Assembly: GCF_900100305.1 (NCBI RefSeq)
Contig: NZ_FNEY01000031.1
Coordinates: 1 to 58,936 of the forward strand
Source: Paracidovorax citrulli
GTDB taxonomy: Bacteria; Pseudomonadota; Gammaproteobacteria; Burkholderiales; Burkholderiaceae_C
Direction of reading: 5' to 3'
Length of the DNA: 58,936 nucleotides
Part shown: positions 8,966-19,510 of the stretch, piece after piece
How the letters are laid out: each line of letters starts with the position of its first letter
How positions within the stretch are numbered: the first letter of the stretch is position 1
Position numbers and translations under genes: made by a program
Notes under the pieces: model-generated
What the model saw: the letters and a program-made list of their open reading frames with translations, nothing else
The model's database searches: none
What the model was told of the DNA's origin: nothing

Positions 8966-10744
8966 ATGACATTCGCCGTCCACGGCCTGGCCGTCGCCCG
9001 GGGCATCGCCATCGGGCGCGCGGTGCTCGTGGCGTCGAGCCGGGTGGACGTGGCGCACTATTTCATCGAGCCCGAGCAGGTGCGCGCGGAGATCATCCGC
9101 GTGCGCAACGGGCGCAATGCCGTGGTCGAGGAGCTGCAGCGCCTTCAGGCCGAGCTGCCGGCCGATGCTCCGCCCGAGCTCGCCGCGCTGCTGGACGTGC
9201 ACCTGATGCTGCTGCAGGACGAGGCGCTGGTGAGCGGCGTCAAGCACTGGATCACGGACCGCCTCTACAACGCCGAATGGGCGCTGACCACGCAACTGGA
9301 GATCATCGCGCGCCAGTTCGACGAGATGGAGGACGAATACCTGCGCGAGCGCAAGGCCGACCTGGAACAGGTGGTCGAGCGCATCCTGCGGCACATGAAG
9401 GGGGTGGCAAGCCCCGTCGCGCCGCCGCCCTGCAGTCCGCGCCGCGGCAGCGCCGCGCTGGGCTTGCAGCAGGACCTGCTGCCGTGCGACATGGTGGACG
9501 TGCCGCTGGTGCTGGTGGCGCACGATCTCTCGCCGGCCGACATGCTGCAGTTCAAGCAGAGCGTGTTCGCGGGCTTCGTGACCGACGTCGGCGGCAAGAC
9601 CTCGCACACGGCCATCGTGGCGCGCAGCATGGACATTCCCGCCGTGGTGGGCGCGCGTGCCGCGAGCCAGCTGGTGCGGCAGGACGACTGGGTGATCATC
9701 GACGGGGATGCGGGCATCATGATCGTCGATCCGTCGCCGATCATCCTGGCCGAGTACGGCTTCCGCCAGCGGCAGACCGAACTGGAGCGCGAACGGCTGT
9801 CGCGCCTGCGGCACACGCCGGCGGTGACGCTCGACGGCGAGCGCATCGAACTGCTGGCGAACATCGAGCAGCCGGCCGATGCCGCGGCCGCCGTGCGTGC
9901 CGGCGCGGCGGGCGTGGGGCTGTTCCGCAGCGAATTCATGTTCATGGGCCGGGGCGGCCACCTGCCGGGCGAGGAGGAGCAGTACCAGGCCTACCGCGCC
10001 GCGGTGGAGGGAATGCAGGGCCTGCCCGTCACGCTGCGCACCATCGACGTGGGCGCGGACAAGCCGCTGGACCACAAGGCCGCCAAGGAGGCAGCCAGCC
10101 ACCTCAATCCGGCGCTGGGCCTGCGGGCGATCCGCTGGAGCCTGGCCGATCCGACCATGTTCCGCACGCAGTTGCGGGCCGTGCTGCGCGCGGCCGCGCA
10201 CGGGCCGGTGAACCTGCTGTTCCCGATGCTCGCGCACGTCGGTGAGATCCGGCAGACACTGGCGCAGGTGGACATGGCACGCGCCGAGCTGGATGCGCGC
10301 GGTGCATCCTACGGGCCGGTGCGGCTGGGGGCGATGATCGAGGTGCCCGCGGCGGCGCTGATCGTGCGCCGCTTCCTGCAGTACTTCGATTTCCTCTCCA
10401 TCGGCACGAACGACCTGATCCAGTACACGCTCGCGATCGACCGGGCCGACGAGAGCGTGGCGCATCTCTACGACCCGATGCACCCGGCGGTGCTGCAACT
10501 GGTGGCAGACGTGATCGCGGAAGGCCACCGCCAGGGCAAGAGCGTGTGCCTGTGCGGAGAGGCCGCGGGAGACGTGTCCATGACGAAACTGCTGCTGGGC
10601 CTGGGGCTGCGCAGCTTTTCGATGCATCCCGCGCAGATCCTGGCCGTGAAGCAGGAAGTGCTGCGCTCGGACACGCGCAAGCTCGCGCCCTGGGCGCGCA
10701 CGGTGATCGACGCCGACAGCCCGGCCGACGTGCTGGGCGGCTGA
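8966..10744 (+). CDS. ptsI: PTS enzyme I (phosphoenolpyruvate-protein phosphotransferase)
   Basis: This 592-residue protein is enzyme I. The active histidine is H214 in GGKTSHTAIVARSMDIP, the PEP-binding signature FRSEFMFMGR lies in the middle, and SIGTNDLIQYTLAIDRADE with the CLCGEAAGD cysteine region is near the C-terminus. It takes phosphate from PEP and passes it to HPr. A short insert (about residues 150-170, PPPCSPRRGSA) makes it slightly longer than the 575-residue E. coli protein. GGAGA precedes the start. Confidence 0.97.
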   Translation: MTFAVHGLAVARGIAIGRAVLVASSRVDVAHYFIEPEQVRAEIIRVRNGRNAVVEELQRLQAELPADAPPELAALLDVHLMLLQDEALVSGVKHWITDRLYNAEWALTTQLEIIARQFDEMEDEYLRERKADLEQVVERILRHMKGVASPVAPPPCSPRRGSAALGLQQDLLPCDMVDVPLVLVAHDLSPADMLQFKQSVFAGFVTDVGGKTSHTAIVARSMDIPAVVGARAASQLVRQDDWVIIDGDAGIMIVDPSPIILAEYGFRQRQTELERERLSRLRHTPAVTLDGERIELLANIEQPADAAAAVRAGAAGVGLFRSEFMFMGRGGHLPGEEEQYQAYRAAVEGMQGLPVTLRTIDVGADKPLDHKAAKEAASHLNPALGLRAIRWSLADPTMFRTQLRAVLRAAAHGPVNLLFPMLAHVGEIRQTLAQVDMARAELDARGASYGPVRLGAMIEVPAAALIVRRFLQYFDFLSIGTNDLIQYTLAIDRADESVAHLYDPMHPAVLQLVADVIAEGHRQGKSVCLCGEAAGDVSMTKLLLGLGLRSFSMHPAQILAVKQEVLRSDTRKLAPWARTVIDADSPADVLGG

Positions 10745-10774
10745 CCTGCCGGCCGGCGGGCACCTGGGGCCGTC

Positions 10775-11581
10775 TCAGAAGTTCTTCGTCAGCGTGGCGA
10801 TGAAGCGGCGCCGGTTCGGCGAGGTGCGGCCCGCGTCGCCTGGGCCGGTGGCGGCGGCGTAGGCATCCCCGCGAGTGGCGCCCTGCACGGCGCCGGCGAG
10901 CAGCAGGCCGTCGCCGAAATCCCAGGACGCACCGAACTGGTAGTCCGCATAGCTCGGCAGGCCGAGCGATCGGATGTCGCCGGACATGCGGGTATATCCG
11001 ACGGCCGCCTTGAGCGTCAGCCGGGGCACCAGTTCCCGGCTGTAGGCCAGGCTGGTGTAGCCGGTGCCGCGGCCGGAGAGGCCGGAGCCGCCGCTGGCGC
11101 CGGCATACCCGAAGTAGTCGCGGGAGACGGTGTGGGCGTACTTCAGCGTGAACTGCCCGAGGGTGTCGTTGCCGTAGCCGGCGCTCGTGTACACCTCGCG
11201 CGTGTTGCCCGCCCGGTTGCCGGGGTAGAGGTAGGCCATGGCACCGAGATCCACGTCGATCGGCCCGGCCTTGAAGCGCCAGCCGCCGTAGAGATCGCTC
11301 TCCAGGCGGTTGCCGCGCTGCCAGTGCACGCTGGAATTCCAGGTGCCCACGTACCAGCCGGTATCGCCGAACGCGTAGTCCAGGCCGCCCTGCACGGCAG
11401 GCTTGAAGGCGCTGCCGCGGGCGAAGCCGTCGCTTTTGAGCATGTCCTGGTCCTGGCCGCGGAACTTGTAGTTGGTGGTGAGTGCCAGGTTGCCGGTGAG
11501 TTGTGCGCGGGCCCCGGGCGCCGCGGCGAGGCAGGCGGCGAGGAGCGTGGCGGGGAGGGCGATGCGGTGCGTGCGTTGCAT
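10775..11581 (-). CDS. TorF-family putative porin
   Basis: This 268-residue outer-membrane protein has a cleavable signal peptide (ATLLAACLAAAPGARAQ) and then alternating strands typical of the TIGR02001/TorF beta-barrel family (LTGNLALTTNYKFRGQDQD, ending in an aromatic IATLTKNF). The terminal phenylalanine is the usual assembly signal. The substrate is unknown. Its promoter region carries four direct half-sites that match the kdp promoter pattern, so it may be co-regulated with potassium uptake. Confidence 0.88.
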   Translation of the reverse strand: MQRTHRIALPATLLAACLAAAPGARAQLTGNLALTTNYKFRGQDQDMLKSDGFARGSAFKPAVQGGLDYAFGDTGWYVGTWNSSVHWQRGNRLESDLYGGWRFKAGPIDVDLGAMAYLYPGNRAGNTREVYTSAGYGNDTLGQFTLKYAHTVSRDYFGYAGASGGSGLSGRGTGYTSLAYSRELVPRLTLKAAVGYTRMSGDIRSLGLPSYADYQFGASWDFGDGLLLAGAVQGATRGDAYAAATGPGDAGRTSPNRRRFIATLTKNF

Positions 11582-11623
11582 GGGAAATGCGCCGCCCGGG
11601 GCGACGCGGTGAGGAAAACCGCC

Positions 11624-11688
11624 AGCGTAGGAAGGCCGCCGTCAAAACGGTGTCAAAAGGCATGCTCGCGGCGTCAAGGCGGCATCAA
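11624..11688 (-). promoter_or_regulatory. Porin promoter with 11-bp direct repeats (OmpR-family type)
   Basis: Read on the minus strand, TTGA(T/C) half-sites lie in two pairs. Their plus-strand cores (ATCAA/GTCAA) start at 11684, 11673, 11652 and 11641, so the spacings are 11, 21 and 11. A -10-like TACGCT starts at 11629, exactly 29 bases after the first T of the proximal TTTTGACACCG repeat. The same 29-base geometry is found at 20255-20289. Confidence 0.5.
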
Positions 11689-11708
11689 TGTGGGCGGCGC
11701 CGCACCCG

Positions 11709-11762
11709 TTTTTACGCCGCGTTTACGGGCGCCCTGGGAAGCTGTGCACACTTTTTACGCGG
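11709..11762 (+). promoter_or_regulatory. kdp control region with TTTTTACGC direct repeats, putative KdpE sites
   Basis: TTTTTACGCCG at 11709 is followed in 11-bp register by CGTTTACGGGC (11720-11730). A second pair starts with TTTTTACGCGG at 11752, followed by GCTTTTCCAGA. E. coli KdpE binds a T-rich site before kdpFABC, and 11-bp direct repeats are usual for OmpR-family regulators. The first copy puts GAAGCT at the 29-base distance used in the two sister promoters. Binding by KdpE is inferred. Confidence 0.5.
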
Positions 11763-11807
11763 GCTTTTCCAGAATGCCTCCATCGCCCGCAAGGGTTGTT
11801 GGAGTGC

Positions 11808-11921
11808 ATGAACATGGATGTGCTGTGGGTTGCCGCGATCGCGGCGTTGTGGGTGGCCATGGCCGAGGCCGTGGTGATCCTGGGCCGCCACGACGGCCGG
11901 CCGCGGGGAGACGCGCGATGA
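11808..11921 (+). CDS. Small membrane protein at the head of the kdp operon
   Basis: This open frame encodes 37 residues ([20 protein letters not shown] at the start) that form one hydrophobic helix followed by a short basic tail ([12 protein letters not shown]). GGAG at 11801-11804 serves either ATG 11808 or ATG 11814. Its stop codon overlaps the kdpF ATG (ATGA at 11918-11921), the same coupling used between kdpF and kdpA, which supports real translation. I know no named family for it. It could be a second KdpF-like accessory peptide. Confidence 0.55.
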   Translation: MNMDVLWVAAIAALWVAMAEAVVILGRHDGRPRGDAR

Positions 11922-12016
11922 TCGGCATCGACGTGCTCTACGGTTTCGGTGGCATCGTCGCGGTGCTGCTGTTCGCCTACCTGGTGTTCGCGCTGATCTG
12001 CGCGGAGGAGTTCTGA
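11918..12016 (+). CDS. kdpF: K+-transporting ATPase small subunit KdpF
   Basis: This is a 32-residue single-helix peptide ([20 protein letters not shown], ending ICAEEF), matching KdpF, the small lipid-like stabilising subunit of the KdpFABC complex (29 residues in E. coli). Its stop overlaps the first base of the kdpA ATG, and the GGAGGAG in its last codons is the kdpA ribosome binding site. Confidence 0.9.
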   Translation: MIGIDVLYGFGGIVAVLLFAYLVFALICAEEF

Positions 12017-13821
12017 TGACTGCCTCCGCCTGGGGCCTGCTGGCCCTTTTCCTGAGCGTGCTGGGCTTGCTGGCGTGGCCGCTGGGCCGGGCCCTGGCCG
12101 CGGTGTGCGATGGGCGGCTGCCGGGCTGGATGCACCGCGTGGAAGCACCGCTCTATCGCCTGGCCGGCGTGCGGCCGGAGGCGGGCATGCACTGGCGCCA
12201 TTACGCGCTGGCGCTGCTGGCCTTCAATGCCCTGGGGGTGTTCGCCGTGTATGCCCTGCAGCGCCTGCAGGGTGTGCTGCCCCTGAATCCGCAGGGACTG
12301 CCCGCAGTATCGGGCGATTCCGCGTTCAACACGGCCGTGAGCTTCGTGTCGAACACCAACTGGCAGGGGTACGCGGGCGAGTCCACGATGGGTTACCTCG
12401 TGCAGATGCTCGGGCTGTCGGTACAGAACTTCCTGTCTGCCGCGACCGGCATTGCCGTGGCCTTCGCGCTGGCGCGGGGATTCGCCGCGCGCGGTGGCGA
12501 TGGGGCCGGACATGTGGGCAACTTCTGGGCGGACATCGTGCGCATCACGGCCTGGGTGCTGGTGCCACTGTCCTTCGTGCTCGCCATCTTCCTCGCCGGG
12601 CAGGGCGTGATCCAGAACTTCACGCCCTACCAGGACGTGGCCACGGTGGAGACGACCATCTACCAGGACCCGCAGCTCGATGCGCAGGGGCAGCCCTTGA
12701 AGGATACGTCCGGCAACCCGCTCACGCGAGAGGCCAGCACGCGTGCGCAGACGCTTCCCATGGGACCCGTGGCCTCGCAGGAGGCGATCAAGATGCTGGG
12801 CACGAACGGCGGCGGATTCTTCAATGCCAACTCGGCGCATCCCTATGAGAACCCGACGCCGCTCGCCAATTTCGCGCAGATGCTGGCGATCTTCCTGATC
12901 CCCGCGGCGCTGTGCTTCGCGTTCGGCCGCGTGGTAGGGGACTGGCGCCAGGGCGCGGCGCTGCTGGCCGCGATGGTGCTGATGTTCGCCGTGGCCGTGG
13001 TCGCGGTGACTGCCGCGGAGCAGGCGGGCAACCCGGCGCTGTCCGCGCTGGGAGCGGACCAGGTGGCCTCCGGCACGCAAGCCGGCGGCAACATGGAGGG
13101 CAAGGAGGTGCGCTTCGGGATCTCCGCTTCCGCACTGTTCGCGGCGGTGACCACCGCGGCTTCGTGCGGCGCCGTGAACGGCATGCACGACTCCTTCACG
13201 CCGCTGGGCGGGATGGTGCCGATGGTGCTCATGCAGCTCGGCGAGGTGGTGTTCGGCGGCGTAGGCACGGGCCTTTACGGCATGCTGGTCTTCGCCATCC
13301 TCGCGGTGTTCATCGCCGGCCTGATGATCGGGCGAACGCCGGAGTACCTGGGCAAGAAGATCGAGGTGCGCGAGATGAAGCTGACCTCCGTGGCCATTCT
13401 CGTCACCCCCATCCTCGTGCTGGTGGGCACCGCCGTGGCCGTGCTGGCGGCCGCGGGCCAGGCCGGCATCGCGAACCCCGGGGCGCACGGCTTTTCCGAG
13501 GTGCTGTATGCGCTCACCTCGGCCGCCAACAACAACGGCAGCGCCTTCGCCGGGCTGTCCGCGAACACCCCGTTCTACAACGTGCTGCTGGCCCTGGCCA
13601 TGTGGTTCGGCCGGTTCGGCGTGATCGTGCCGGTTCTGGCCATCGCCGGTTCGCTGGCCGCCAAGAAGCGCCTGCCGCCCGGCACCGGCACCATGCCCAC
13701 GCATGGCCCGCTGTTCGTGGCGCTGCTGGTGTTCACGGTGCTGCTCGTGGGGCTGCTGAATTACGTGCCTTCGCTGGCGCTCGGCCCGGTGGTGGAGCAC
13801 CTGGTGCTGCAGGCCCGGTGA
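12016..13821 (+). CDS. kdpA: K+-transporting ATPase subunit A (potassium channel subunit)
   Basis: This 601-residue protein is KdpA, the SKT-type channel subunit that selects and binds potassium. Selectivity-filter-like segments are visible ([11 protein letters not shown] at about residue 110, [20 protein letters not shown] at about residue 260, [16 protein letters not shown] and [13 protein letters not shown] later), together with multiple membrane helices. It is slightly longer than the 557-residue E. coli protein. Confidence 0.97.
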   Translation: MTASAWGLLALFLSVLGLLAWPLGRALAAVCDGRLPGWMHRVEAPLYRLAGVRPEAGMHWRHYALALLAFNALGVFAVYALQRLQGVLPLNPQGLPAVSGDSAFNTAVSFVSNTNWQGYAGESTMGYLVQMLGLSVQNFLSAATGIAVAFALARGFAARGGDGAGHVGNFWADIVRITAWVLVPLSFVLAIFLAGQGVIQNFTPYQDVATVETTIYQDPQLDAQGQPLKDTSGNPLTREASTRAQTLPMGPVASQEAIKMLGTNGGGFFNANSAHPYENPTPLANFAQMLAIFLIPAALCFAFGRVVGDWRQGAALLAAMVLMFAVAVVAVTAAEQAGNPALSALGADQVASGTQAGGNMEGKEVRFGISASALFAAVTTAASCGAVNGMHDSFTPLGGMVPMVLMQLGEVVFGGVGTGLYGMLVFAILAVFIAGLMIGRTPEYLGKKIEVREMKLTSVAILVTPILVLVGTAVAVLAAAGQAGIANPGAHGFSEVLYALTSAANNNGSAFAGLSANTPFYNVLLALAMWFGRFGVIVPVLAIAGSLAAKKRLPPGTGTMPTHGPLFVALLVFTVLLVGLLNYVPSLALGPVVEHLVLQAR

Positions 13822-13842
13822 GCGGGCGAGGAGAAGAACGAC

Positions 13843-15975
13843 ATGACGACCCCCCAATCCCCGGCCACGGCACCCGCCGCGGCCCCGGTTCCCTCGCGGA
13901 ACCTCACGCTGTTCGACGCCGCGCTCGTGCGCCCGGCCGTGTGGCAGGCCTTCGCCAAGCTGGACCCGCGCGTGCAGTGGCGCAATCCGGTGATGTTCAT
14001 CGTCTTCATCGGCAGCATCTTCACGACGCTGCTGTGGCTGCAGGCGCTGACCACCGCGCAGGACATGGGCATGCGCCCGGCGTTCATCCTCGCGGTGGCG
14101 GTGTGGCTGTGGTCCACCGTGCTGTTCGCCAACTTCGCCGAGGCGCTGGCCGAAGGCCGGAGCAAGGCGCAGGCCGCATCGCTGCGCGGACTGCGCAAGG
14201 ACACCTGGGCCAAGAAGCTCTCCGAGCCGCGCCATGGCGCGCGCTTCCTGCCCGAGCAGGCCACCAACCTGCGCCGCGGCGACGTGGTGCAGGTGGACGC
14301 CGGCGACGTGATCCCGCTCGACGGCGAGGTGATCGAGGGCATGGCCTCGGTGGATGAAAGCGCGATCACGGGCGAATCCGCGCCGGTGGTGCGTGAGTCC
14401 GGCGGCGACTTCTCCGCCGTGACGGGCGGCACGCGCGTGCTGTCCGACTGGCTGGTGGTGCGCATCACGGTGAACCCGGGCGAGTCGTTCCTCGACCGCA
14501 TGATCGGCATGGTGGAGGCCGCCAAGCGCCAGAAGACGCCCAACGAAGTGGCGCTCACCATCCTGCTGGTGGCGCTCACCATCGTGTTCCTCGTGGTGAC
14601 GGTGACGCTGCTGCCATTCTCCCTGTTCAGCGTGCAGGCCTCGGGCGCGGGCACCGTGGTGTCGCTCACCGCGCTGATCGCGCTGCTGGTGTGCCTGATC
14701 CCCACCACCATCGGCGGCCTGCTGTCGGCCGTGGGCGTGGCGGGCATGAGCCGGATGATGCAGGCGAACGTGATCGCCACCTCGGGCCGCGCGGTGGAGG
14801 CCGCGGGCGACGTGGACGTGCTGCTGCTGGACAAGACCGGCACGATCACCCATGGCAACCGGCAGGCGAGCGCGTTCATGCCGGCGCCGGGCGTGTCCCG
14901 CGCGCACCTGGCCCGGGCGGCGCTCATGGCCTCGCTGGCCGACGAGACGCCCGAGGGCCGCAGCATCGTGGAGCTGGCTCGCCGCGAGGGCGTCGAGGCG
15001 GAAGCAGGCGCGCCCGCCGGCCTGGTGCTGGTGCCGTTCACCGCACAGACCCGCATGAGCGGCGTGGACCTGCCCGCCGCGGGCGGCGCCGCCCCCGTGG
15101 CACTGCGCAAGGGTGCCGTGCAGGCCCTGACCCGGCATGTGCAAGCCCTGGGCGGCTCCATGCCCGCGGAGGTGACCCGCGCCGCGGACGACGTGGCCCG
15201 CCGCGGCAGCACGCCGCTGGCCGTGGCGGAGGGCAGCCGTGTCCTGGGCGTGGTGGAGCTCAAGGACATCGTCAAGGCCGGGATCCAGGCGCGGTTCGCG
15301 GAGCTGCGGCGCATGGGCATCAAGACCGTGATGATCACGGGCGACAACCGGCTCACGGCGGCGGCCATCGCGGCCGAGGCCGGGGTGGACGACTTCCTCG
15401 CCGAAGCCACGCCCGAGGACAAGCTCGCCCTCATCCGCCGCTACCAGTCCGAAGGGCGGCTGGTCGCCATGACCGGCGACGGCACGAACGACGCGCCCGC
15501 GCTGGCCCAGGCGGATGTCGCCGTGGCCATGGGCAGCGGCACGCAGGCCGCCAAGGAGGCCGGCAACATGGTGGACCTGGACTCCAACCCCACCAAGCTG
15601 CTGGAAGTGGTGGAGACGGGCAAGGCGCTCCTGATGACGCGCGGCTCGCTCACCACGTTCTCGATCGCCAACGACGTGGCCAAGTACTTTGCGATCATCC
15701 CGGCGATGTTCGTTTCCACCTATCCGCAGCTCGGCGCGCTGAACGTGATGCGGCTGGCGAGCCCGTCGTCGGCCATCCTGTCGGCGGTGATCTTCAACGC
15801 GCTGATCATCGTCTTCCTGATTCCGCTCGCGCTCAAGGGCGTGCGCTACCGGCCGGTGGGCGCCGCCGCGCTGCTGCGGCGCAACCTCGCCGTGTACGGC
15901 CTGGGCGGTCTCGTCGTGCCGTTCATCGGCATCAAGCTCATCGACTGGGCGCTCGTGGCCGTCGGCCTCGTCTGA
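13843..15975 (+). CDS. kdpB: K+-transporting ATPase subunit B (P-type ATPase)
   Basis: This 710-residue protein is the catalytic P-type ATPase subunit. The phosphorylated aspartate is D330 in [13 protein letters not shown]. The TGES motif of the actuator domain ([14 protein letters not shown]) and the [21 protein letters not shown] hinge region (split here for length: TGDGTNDAP) are present. ATP hydrolysis here drives high-affinity potassium uptake through KdpA. Confidence 0.98.
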   Translation: MTTPQSPATAPAAAPVPSRNLTLFDAALVRPAVWQAFAKLDPRVQWRNPVMFIVFIGSIFTTLLWLQALTTAQDMGMRPAFILAVAVWLWSTVLFANFAEALAEGRSKAQAASLRGLRKDTWAKKLSEPRHGARFLPEQATNLRRGDVVQVDAGDVIPLDGEVIEGMASVDESAITGESAPVVRESGGDFSAVTGGTRVLSDWLVVRITVNPGESFLDRMIGMVEAAKRQKTPNEVALTILLVALTIVFLVVTVTLLPFSLFSVQASGAGTVVSLTALIALLVCLIPTTIGGLLSAVGVAGMSRMMQANVIATSGRAVEAAGDVDVLLLDKTGTITHGNRQASAFMPAPGVSRAHLARAALMASLADETPEGRSIVELARREGVEAEAGAPAGLVLVPFTAQTRMSGVDLPAAGGAAPVALRKGAVQALTRHVQALGGSMPAEVTRAADDVARRGSTPLAVAEGSRVLGVVELKDIVKAGIQARFAELRRMGIKTVMITGDNRLTAAAIAAEAGVDDFLAEATPEDKLALIRRYQSEGRLVAMTGDGTNDAPALAQADVAVAMGSGTQAAKEAGNMVDLDSNPTKLLEVVETGKALLMTRGSLTTFSIANDVAKYFAIIPAMFVSTYPQLGALNVMRLASPSSAILSAVIFNALIIVFLIPLALKGVRYRPVGAAALLRRNLAVYGLGGLVVPFIGIKLIDWALVAVGLV

Positions 15976-15998
15976 ACGCCTTTTTGCGGAGAACCACC

Positions 15999-16661
15999 AT
16001 GGCTTCCTCTTCCCTCGCATCGCCGGCCACCCCGGCCGTCCCTCCCACCGCCGCAGGCACGGACGACGGCGCCGCGCCCTCCCTGCGCGGACCGCTGCTG
16101 CGGCCGGCGCTGGCACTGTTCGTTTGCCTGTCGGTGGCCACCGGCGTGCTCTATCCGCTGGCCGTCACCGGCGTGGCGCAGTCCGTGTTCCCGCAGCAGG
16201 CCGCGGGCAGCCTCGTCCGTGACAGCGCGGGGCACGCCGTGGGCTCGCGCCTGATCGGGCAGAACTTCACCGATCCCGCACACTTCTGGGGTCGCCCGTC
16301 GGCGACGGCGCCCATGCCCTACCACGCGGGCGCCTCCGGCGGCTCGAACCAGGGGCCGGCGAACCCGGCCCTCGCCGACGCGGTGAAGGCGCGCATCGAG
16401 GCCCTGCGGGCCGCCGACCCCGGCAACACCGCGCCCGTTCCGGTGGACCTCGTCACGGCCTCGGCCAGCGGGCTCGATCCCCACATCAGCGTGGCGGCGG
16501 CCCGCTACCAGGCGGCCCGCGTGGCGCGCGCGCGCGGCCTGCCGCAGGAACGCGTGGACGCCCTGGTGCGATCGCACACCGAGGCGCCGCTGCTGCCGTG
16601 GCTGGGCGAGGCGGGCGTGAACGTGCTCACGCTCAATCTGGCGCTCGACGCGGTGCGCTGA
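15999..16661 (+). CDS. kdpC: K+-transporting ATPase subunit C
   Basis: This 220-residue protein is KdpC: a single N-terminal membrane helix ([21 protein letters not shown]) and a periplasmic domain with the conserved [17 protein letters not shown] and [14 protein letters not shown] motifs. It assists ATP binding and complex assembly. An N-terminal extension of about 35 residues rich in Ala and Pro precedes the helix. GCGGAG lies 7-12 bases before the ATG. Confidence 0.96.
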   Translation: MASSSLASPATPAVPPTAAGTDDGAAPSLRGPLLRPALALFVCLSVATGVLYPLAVTGVAQSVFPQQAAGSLVRDSAGHAVGSRLIGQNFTDPAHFWGRPSATAPMPYHAGASGGSNQGPANPALADAVKARIEALRAADPGNTAPVPVDLVTASASGLDPHISVAAARYQAARVARARGLPQERVDALVRSHTEAPLLPWLGEAGVNVLTLNLALDAVR

Positions 16662-16698
16662 ATCCGGGAGACTGCGGACTCCCGCGTTGCCGTTCAGC

Positions 16699-19500
16699 AT
16701 GCCGACAGACCTCCGACCCGATCCCGACGCCCTCATCGCGCAGATGCGCGCCGAAGAGCAGCGCGTGCAGCGCGGCAAGCTGCGCATCTACTTCGGTGCG
16801 AACGCGGGCGTGGGCAAGACCTGGTCGATGCTCGGCGCCGCCCAGCGCGAGCGCCAGGCCGGCCGCGACGTGCTCGTGGGCGTGGTGGAAACCCATGGCC
16901 GCGCCGAGACGGCGGCCCTGCTGGAGGGGCTGCCCGTGCTGCCGCGGCGCACACTGGAGCACAGCGGGCGCAAACGCACCGAATTCGACCTCGACGCCGC
17001 GCTGCAGCGCCGGCCGGCCGTGCTGCTGGTGGACGAACTCGCGCATTCGAACGTGCCGGGCTCGCGCCACGCCAAGCGCTGGCAGGACGTGCAGGAACTC
17101 GTGGCCGCGGGCATCGAGGTCTGGACGGCGCTCAACGTACAGCATCTGGAGAGCCTCAACGGCACCGTCGGCGCGATCACGGGGGTGCGCGTGCACGAGA
17201 CCGTGCCGGACACCGTGCTCGACGAGGCCGACGAAGTGGTGCTCGTCGATGCCACGCCCGACGAACTGGCCGCGCGGCTGGCCGCGGGCAAGGTCTATCT
17301 GCCGCAGCAGGCCGAGCGCGCGGCGCAGAATTTCTTCCGCAAGGGCAACCTGATCGCATTGCGCGAGATCGCCCTGCGGCGCACGGCCGAACACGTCGAA
17401 GACGACGTGCGCGGCTGGCGCGTGGAGCAGTCCGGCGGCGGCCATGGCGTGCCTCCGGCCTGGAACACCTCCGGCGCCCTGCTGGCCTGCGTCGGCCCGC
17501 ACGAGGACGCCGCCCACACCGTGCGCACCGCCGCCCGCCTCGCCGGCCAGCTCAACGTGCGCTGGCATGCCGCCTATGTGGAAACCCCCCGGCTGCAGCG
17601 CCTGCCCGCGCGTGAGCGCGACCGCATCCTGGCCGTGCTGCAGCTGGCCGAGGGGCTGGGCGCGGAAACCGCCGTGCTCACCGGCGATGCCGTGGCGCCC
17701 CCGCTCGCGGAGCATGCGCGCCAGCTCAACTGCGCGACCGTCGTGGTGGGCCGCGCGCGCCGCCGCACGGGGCTCGGGCGGTGGTGGCCTGTGCCCGGCA
17801 CGGCGCAGGCGATCGGTGCTGCCGCGCCCACGCTGGAGATCGTCGAAGCGGGCGAGCCCGGCAGCAGCCGCCGCCTGCCTGCAGCGCCCTGGCGCCCGGC
17901 GGGCGACCCGGCAGGTGCCGGCGCGCAGGAAGACGGCGGTCGGCCGTCCGTCCGCTGGCCCGGCTACGGGGCGGCGGTCGCCGCGAGCGTGGCGGTCACG
18001 CTGCTCGCGCTGCCGCTGTCCGGCGTGCTGGAGCTGACCAATATCGTCATGCTCTACCTGCTCGGCGTGGTCGGCGTGGCGATGCGCTTCGGGCGGGTTC
18101 CCGCCGCGCTGGCCGCACTGCTCAACGTGGCGGCCTTCGATTTCGTCTTCGTCTCGCCGCAGCTGTCCTTCGCCGTGAGCGATGTGCAATACCTCGTCAC
18201 CTTCGGCGTGATGCTCGGCGTGGGTCTGCTCGTGGGGCAGCTCACCGCGGGCCTGCGCTTCTCTGCGGGGGTATCGGCCGGGCGGGAGCAGCGCATGCGC
18301 TCGCTGTTCGAGCTCACGCGCGAGCTCTCGGCGGCGCTGGAAGCGTCGCAAGTGGTGGACATCGGCGTCCGGGCAGTGCAGCAGCATTTCGGAGGGCAGG
18401 CCGTGGTGCTGCCGTTGGACGACACCGACCGCCTCGCGGTGCCCGCCGTGCCGCCCGCGGGCTTCGATCCGAGCGTGGCGGACTGGACTCTGCGCCACGG
18501 TCGCAGCGCGGGCCTGGGGACGGCCACGCTGGCCGCGCAGGGCTGGCGCTACGTGCCGCTCACGGCTCCCATGCGCGTGCGCGGCGTGCTCGCGCTCGCG
18601 CCCGCGCGGCCGCGCTGGCTGCTCATCCCCGAGCAGGCGCAGCACCTGGAAACCCTTGCGCGGCAAGTCGCCATCGCGCTGGAGCGCGTGCATTACGTCG
18701 AGGTGGCGCAGCGTGCCGTGCTGGACATGGAATCGGAGCGCCTGCGCAACGCGCTGCTGGGCGCCATCTCGCACGACGTGCGCACGCCGCTCACCGCGCT
18801 CATCGCCCTGGCGGAATCGCTGCCGGCGCAACCCGATGAAGCCCTCCCCGCCGCATCGCAGGCCATCGTGCAGCAGGCCCACCAGCTGCACGCCCTGGTC
18901 AGCAACCTGCTGGACATGGCCCGGCTGGAGAGCGGCCTCGCGGGCGGCAGCGTGCGCCTGCGGCGCGACTGGCAGTCGGTGGAAGAGGTGGTGGGCTCGG
19001 CCATCCGCGCGGCACGGCCCGCACTCGGTGCGCTGGAAGTGCGCACGGCGCTGCCTGCGGACCTGCCGCTCGTGGAGTTCGACGCGGTGCTGATCGAGCG
19101 CGTGCTCGTGAACCTGCTGGAGAACGCCGCCAAGTACGGCGCCCCGCCCATCGACATCGCCGCCGAGGCCCTGCCCGGCACGCTGCGCATCCGCGTGCGC
19201 GACCACGGCCCCGGACTGCCTGCGGCGCTGCGGGGCCGCGAGCACACGCTGTTCGACAAGTTCACGCGCGGACAGTCCGAATCTCCCACGCCCGGCGTGG
19301 GGCTGGGGCTCGCGATTTGCCGCGCCGTGGTGCTGGCGCATGGCGGCGATATCGCGGCATCGGGTGCCGGGGCCGGGCCGGGAGCAGAATTCACCGTCAC
19401 CCTGCCGCGGCGCAACCCGCCTGCCGTGGGGGAAGCCGCCGAGCTCCCGGATGAAGACGCTTCCGACTCCCCGGGGCCGATCGCAACCTCTCCTGAATGA
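16699..19500 (+). CDS. kdpD: Sensor histidine kinase KdpD
   Basis: This is a 933-residue sensor kinase. Domain order: KdpD N-terminal domain with Walker A (K40 in GANAGVGKTWSM), a universal-stress-like domain (about residues 250-375), four membrane helices (about 420-520), a GAF-like domain, HisKA with H692 in AISHDVRTPLTAL, and a HATPase domain (NLLENAAKYG, DHGPGLP). It senses potassium limitation and turgor and controls KdpE. I chose ATG 16699; a TTG at 16687 is in frame, but neither has a clear ribosome binding site. Confidence 0.96.
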   Translation: MPTDLRPDPDALIAQMRAEEQRVQRGKLRIYFGANAGVGKTWSMLGAAQRERQAGRDVLVGVVETHGRAETAALLEGLPVLPRRTLEHSGRKRTEFDLDAALQRRPAVLLVDELAHSNVPGSRHAKRWQDVQELVAAGIEVWTALNVQHLESLNGTVGAITGVRVHETVPDTVLDEADEVVLVDATPDELAARLAAGKVYLPQQAERAAQNFFRKGNLIALREIALRRTAEHVEDDVRGWRVEQSGGGHGVPPAWNTSGALLACVGPHEDAAHTVRTAARLAGQLNVRWHAAYVETPRLQRLPARERDRILAVLQLAEGLGAETAVLTGDAVAPPLAEHARQLNCATVVVGRARRRTGLGRWWPVPGTAQAIGAAAPTLEIVEAGEPGSSRRLPAAPWRPAGDPAGAGAQEDGGRPSVRWPGYGAAVAASVAVTLLALPLSGVLELTNIVMLYLLGVVGVAMRFGRVPAALAALLNVAAFDFVFVSPQLSFAVSDVQYLVTFGVMLGVGLLVGQLTAGLRFSAGVSAGREQRMRSLFELTRELSAALEASQVVDIGVRAVQQHFGGQAVVLPLDDTDRLAVPAVPPAGFDPSVADWTLRHGRSAGLGTATLAAQGWRYVPLTAPMRVRGVLALAPARPRWLLIPEQAQHLETLARQVAIALERVHYVEVAQRAVLDMESERLRNALLGAISHDVRTPLTALIALAESLPAQPDEALPAASQAIVQQAHQLHALVSNLLDMARLESGLAGGSVRLRRDWQSVEEVVGSAIRAARPALGALEVRTALPADLPLVEFDAVLIERVLVNLLENAAKYGAPPIDIAAEALPGTLRIRVRDHGPGLPAALRGREHTLFDKFTRGQSESPTPGVGLGLAICRAVVLAHGGDIAASGAGAGPGAEFTVTLPRRNPPAVGEAAELPDEDASDSPGPIATSPE

Positions 19501-19510
19501 ATGCCCGCCG

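Noticed and set aside
11977..16116. Open frame of about 1380 codons antisense to kdpABC
   Set aside because: Shadow of the real genes; low-complexity translation and no domain.
16687..16698. TTG start for kdpD at 16687
   Set aside because: Adds only four residues without a better ribosome binding site than ATG 16699.
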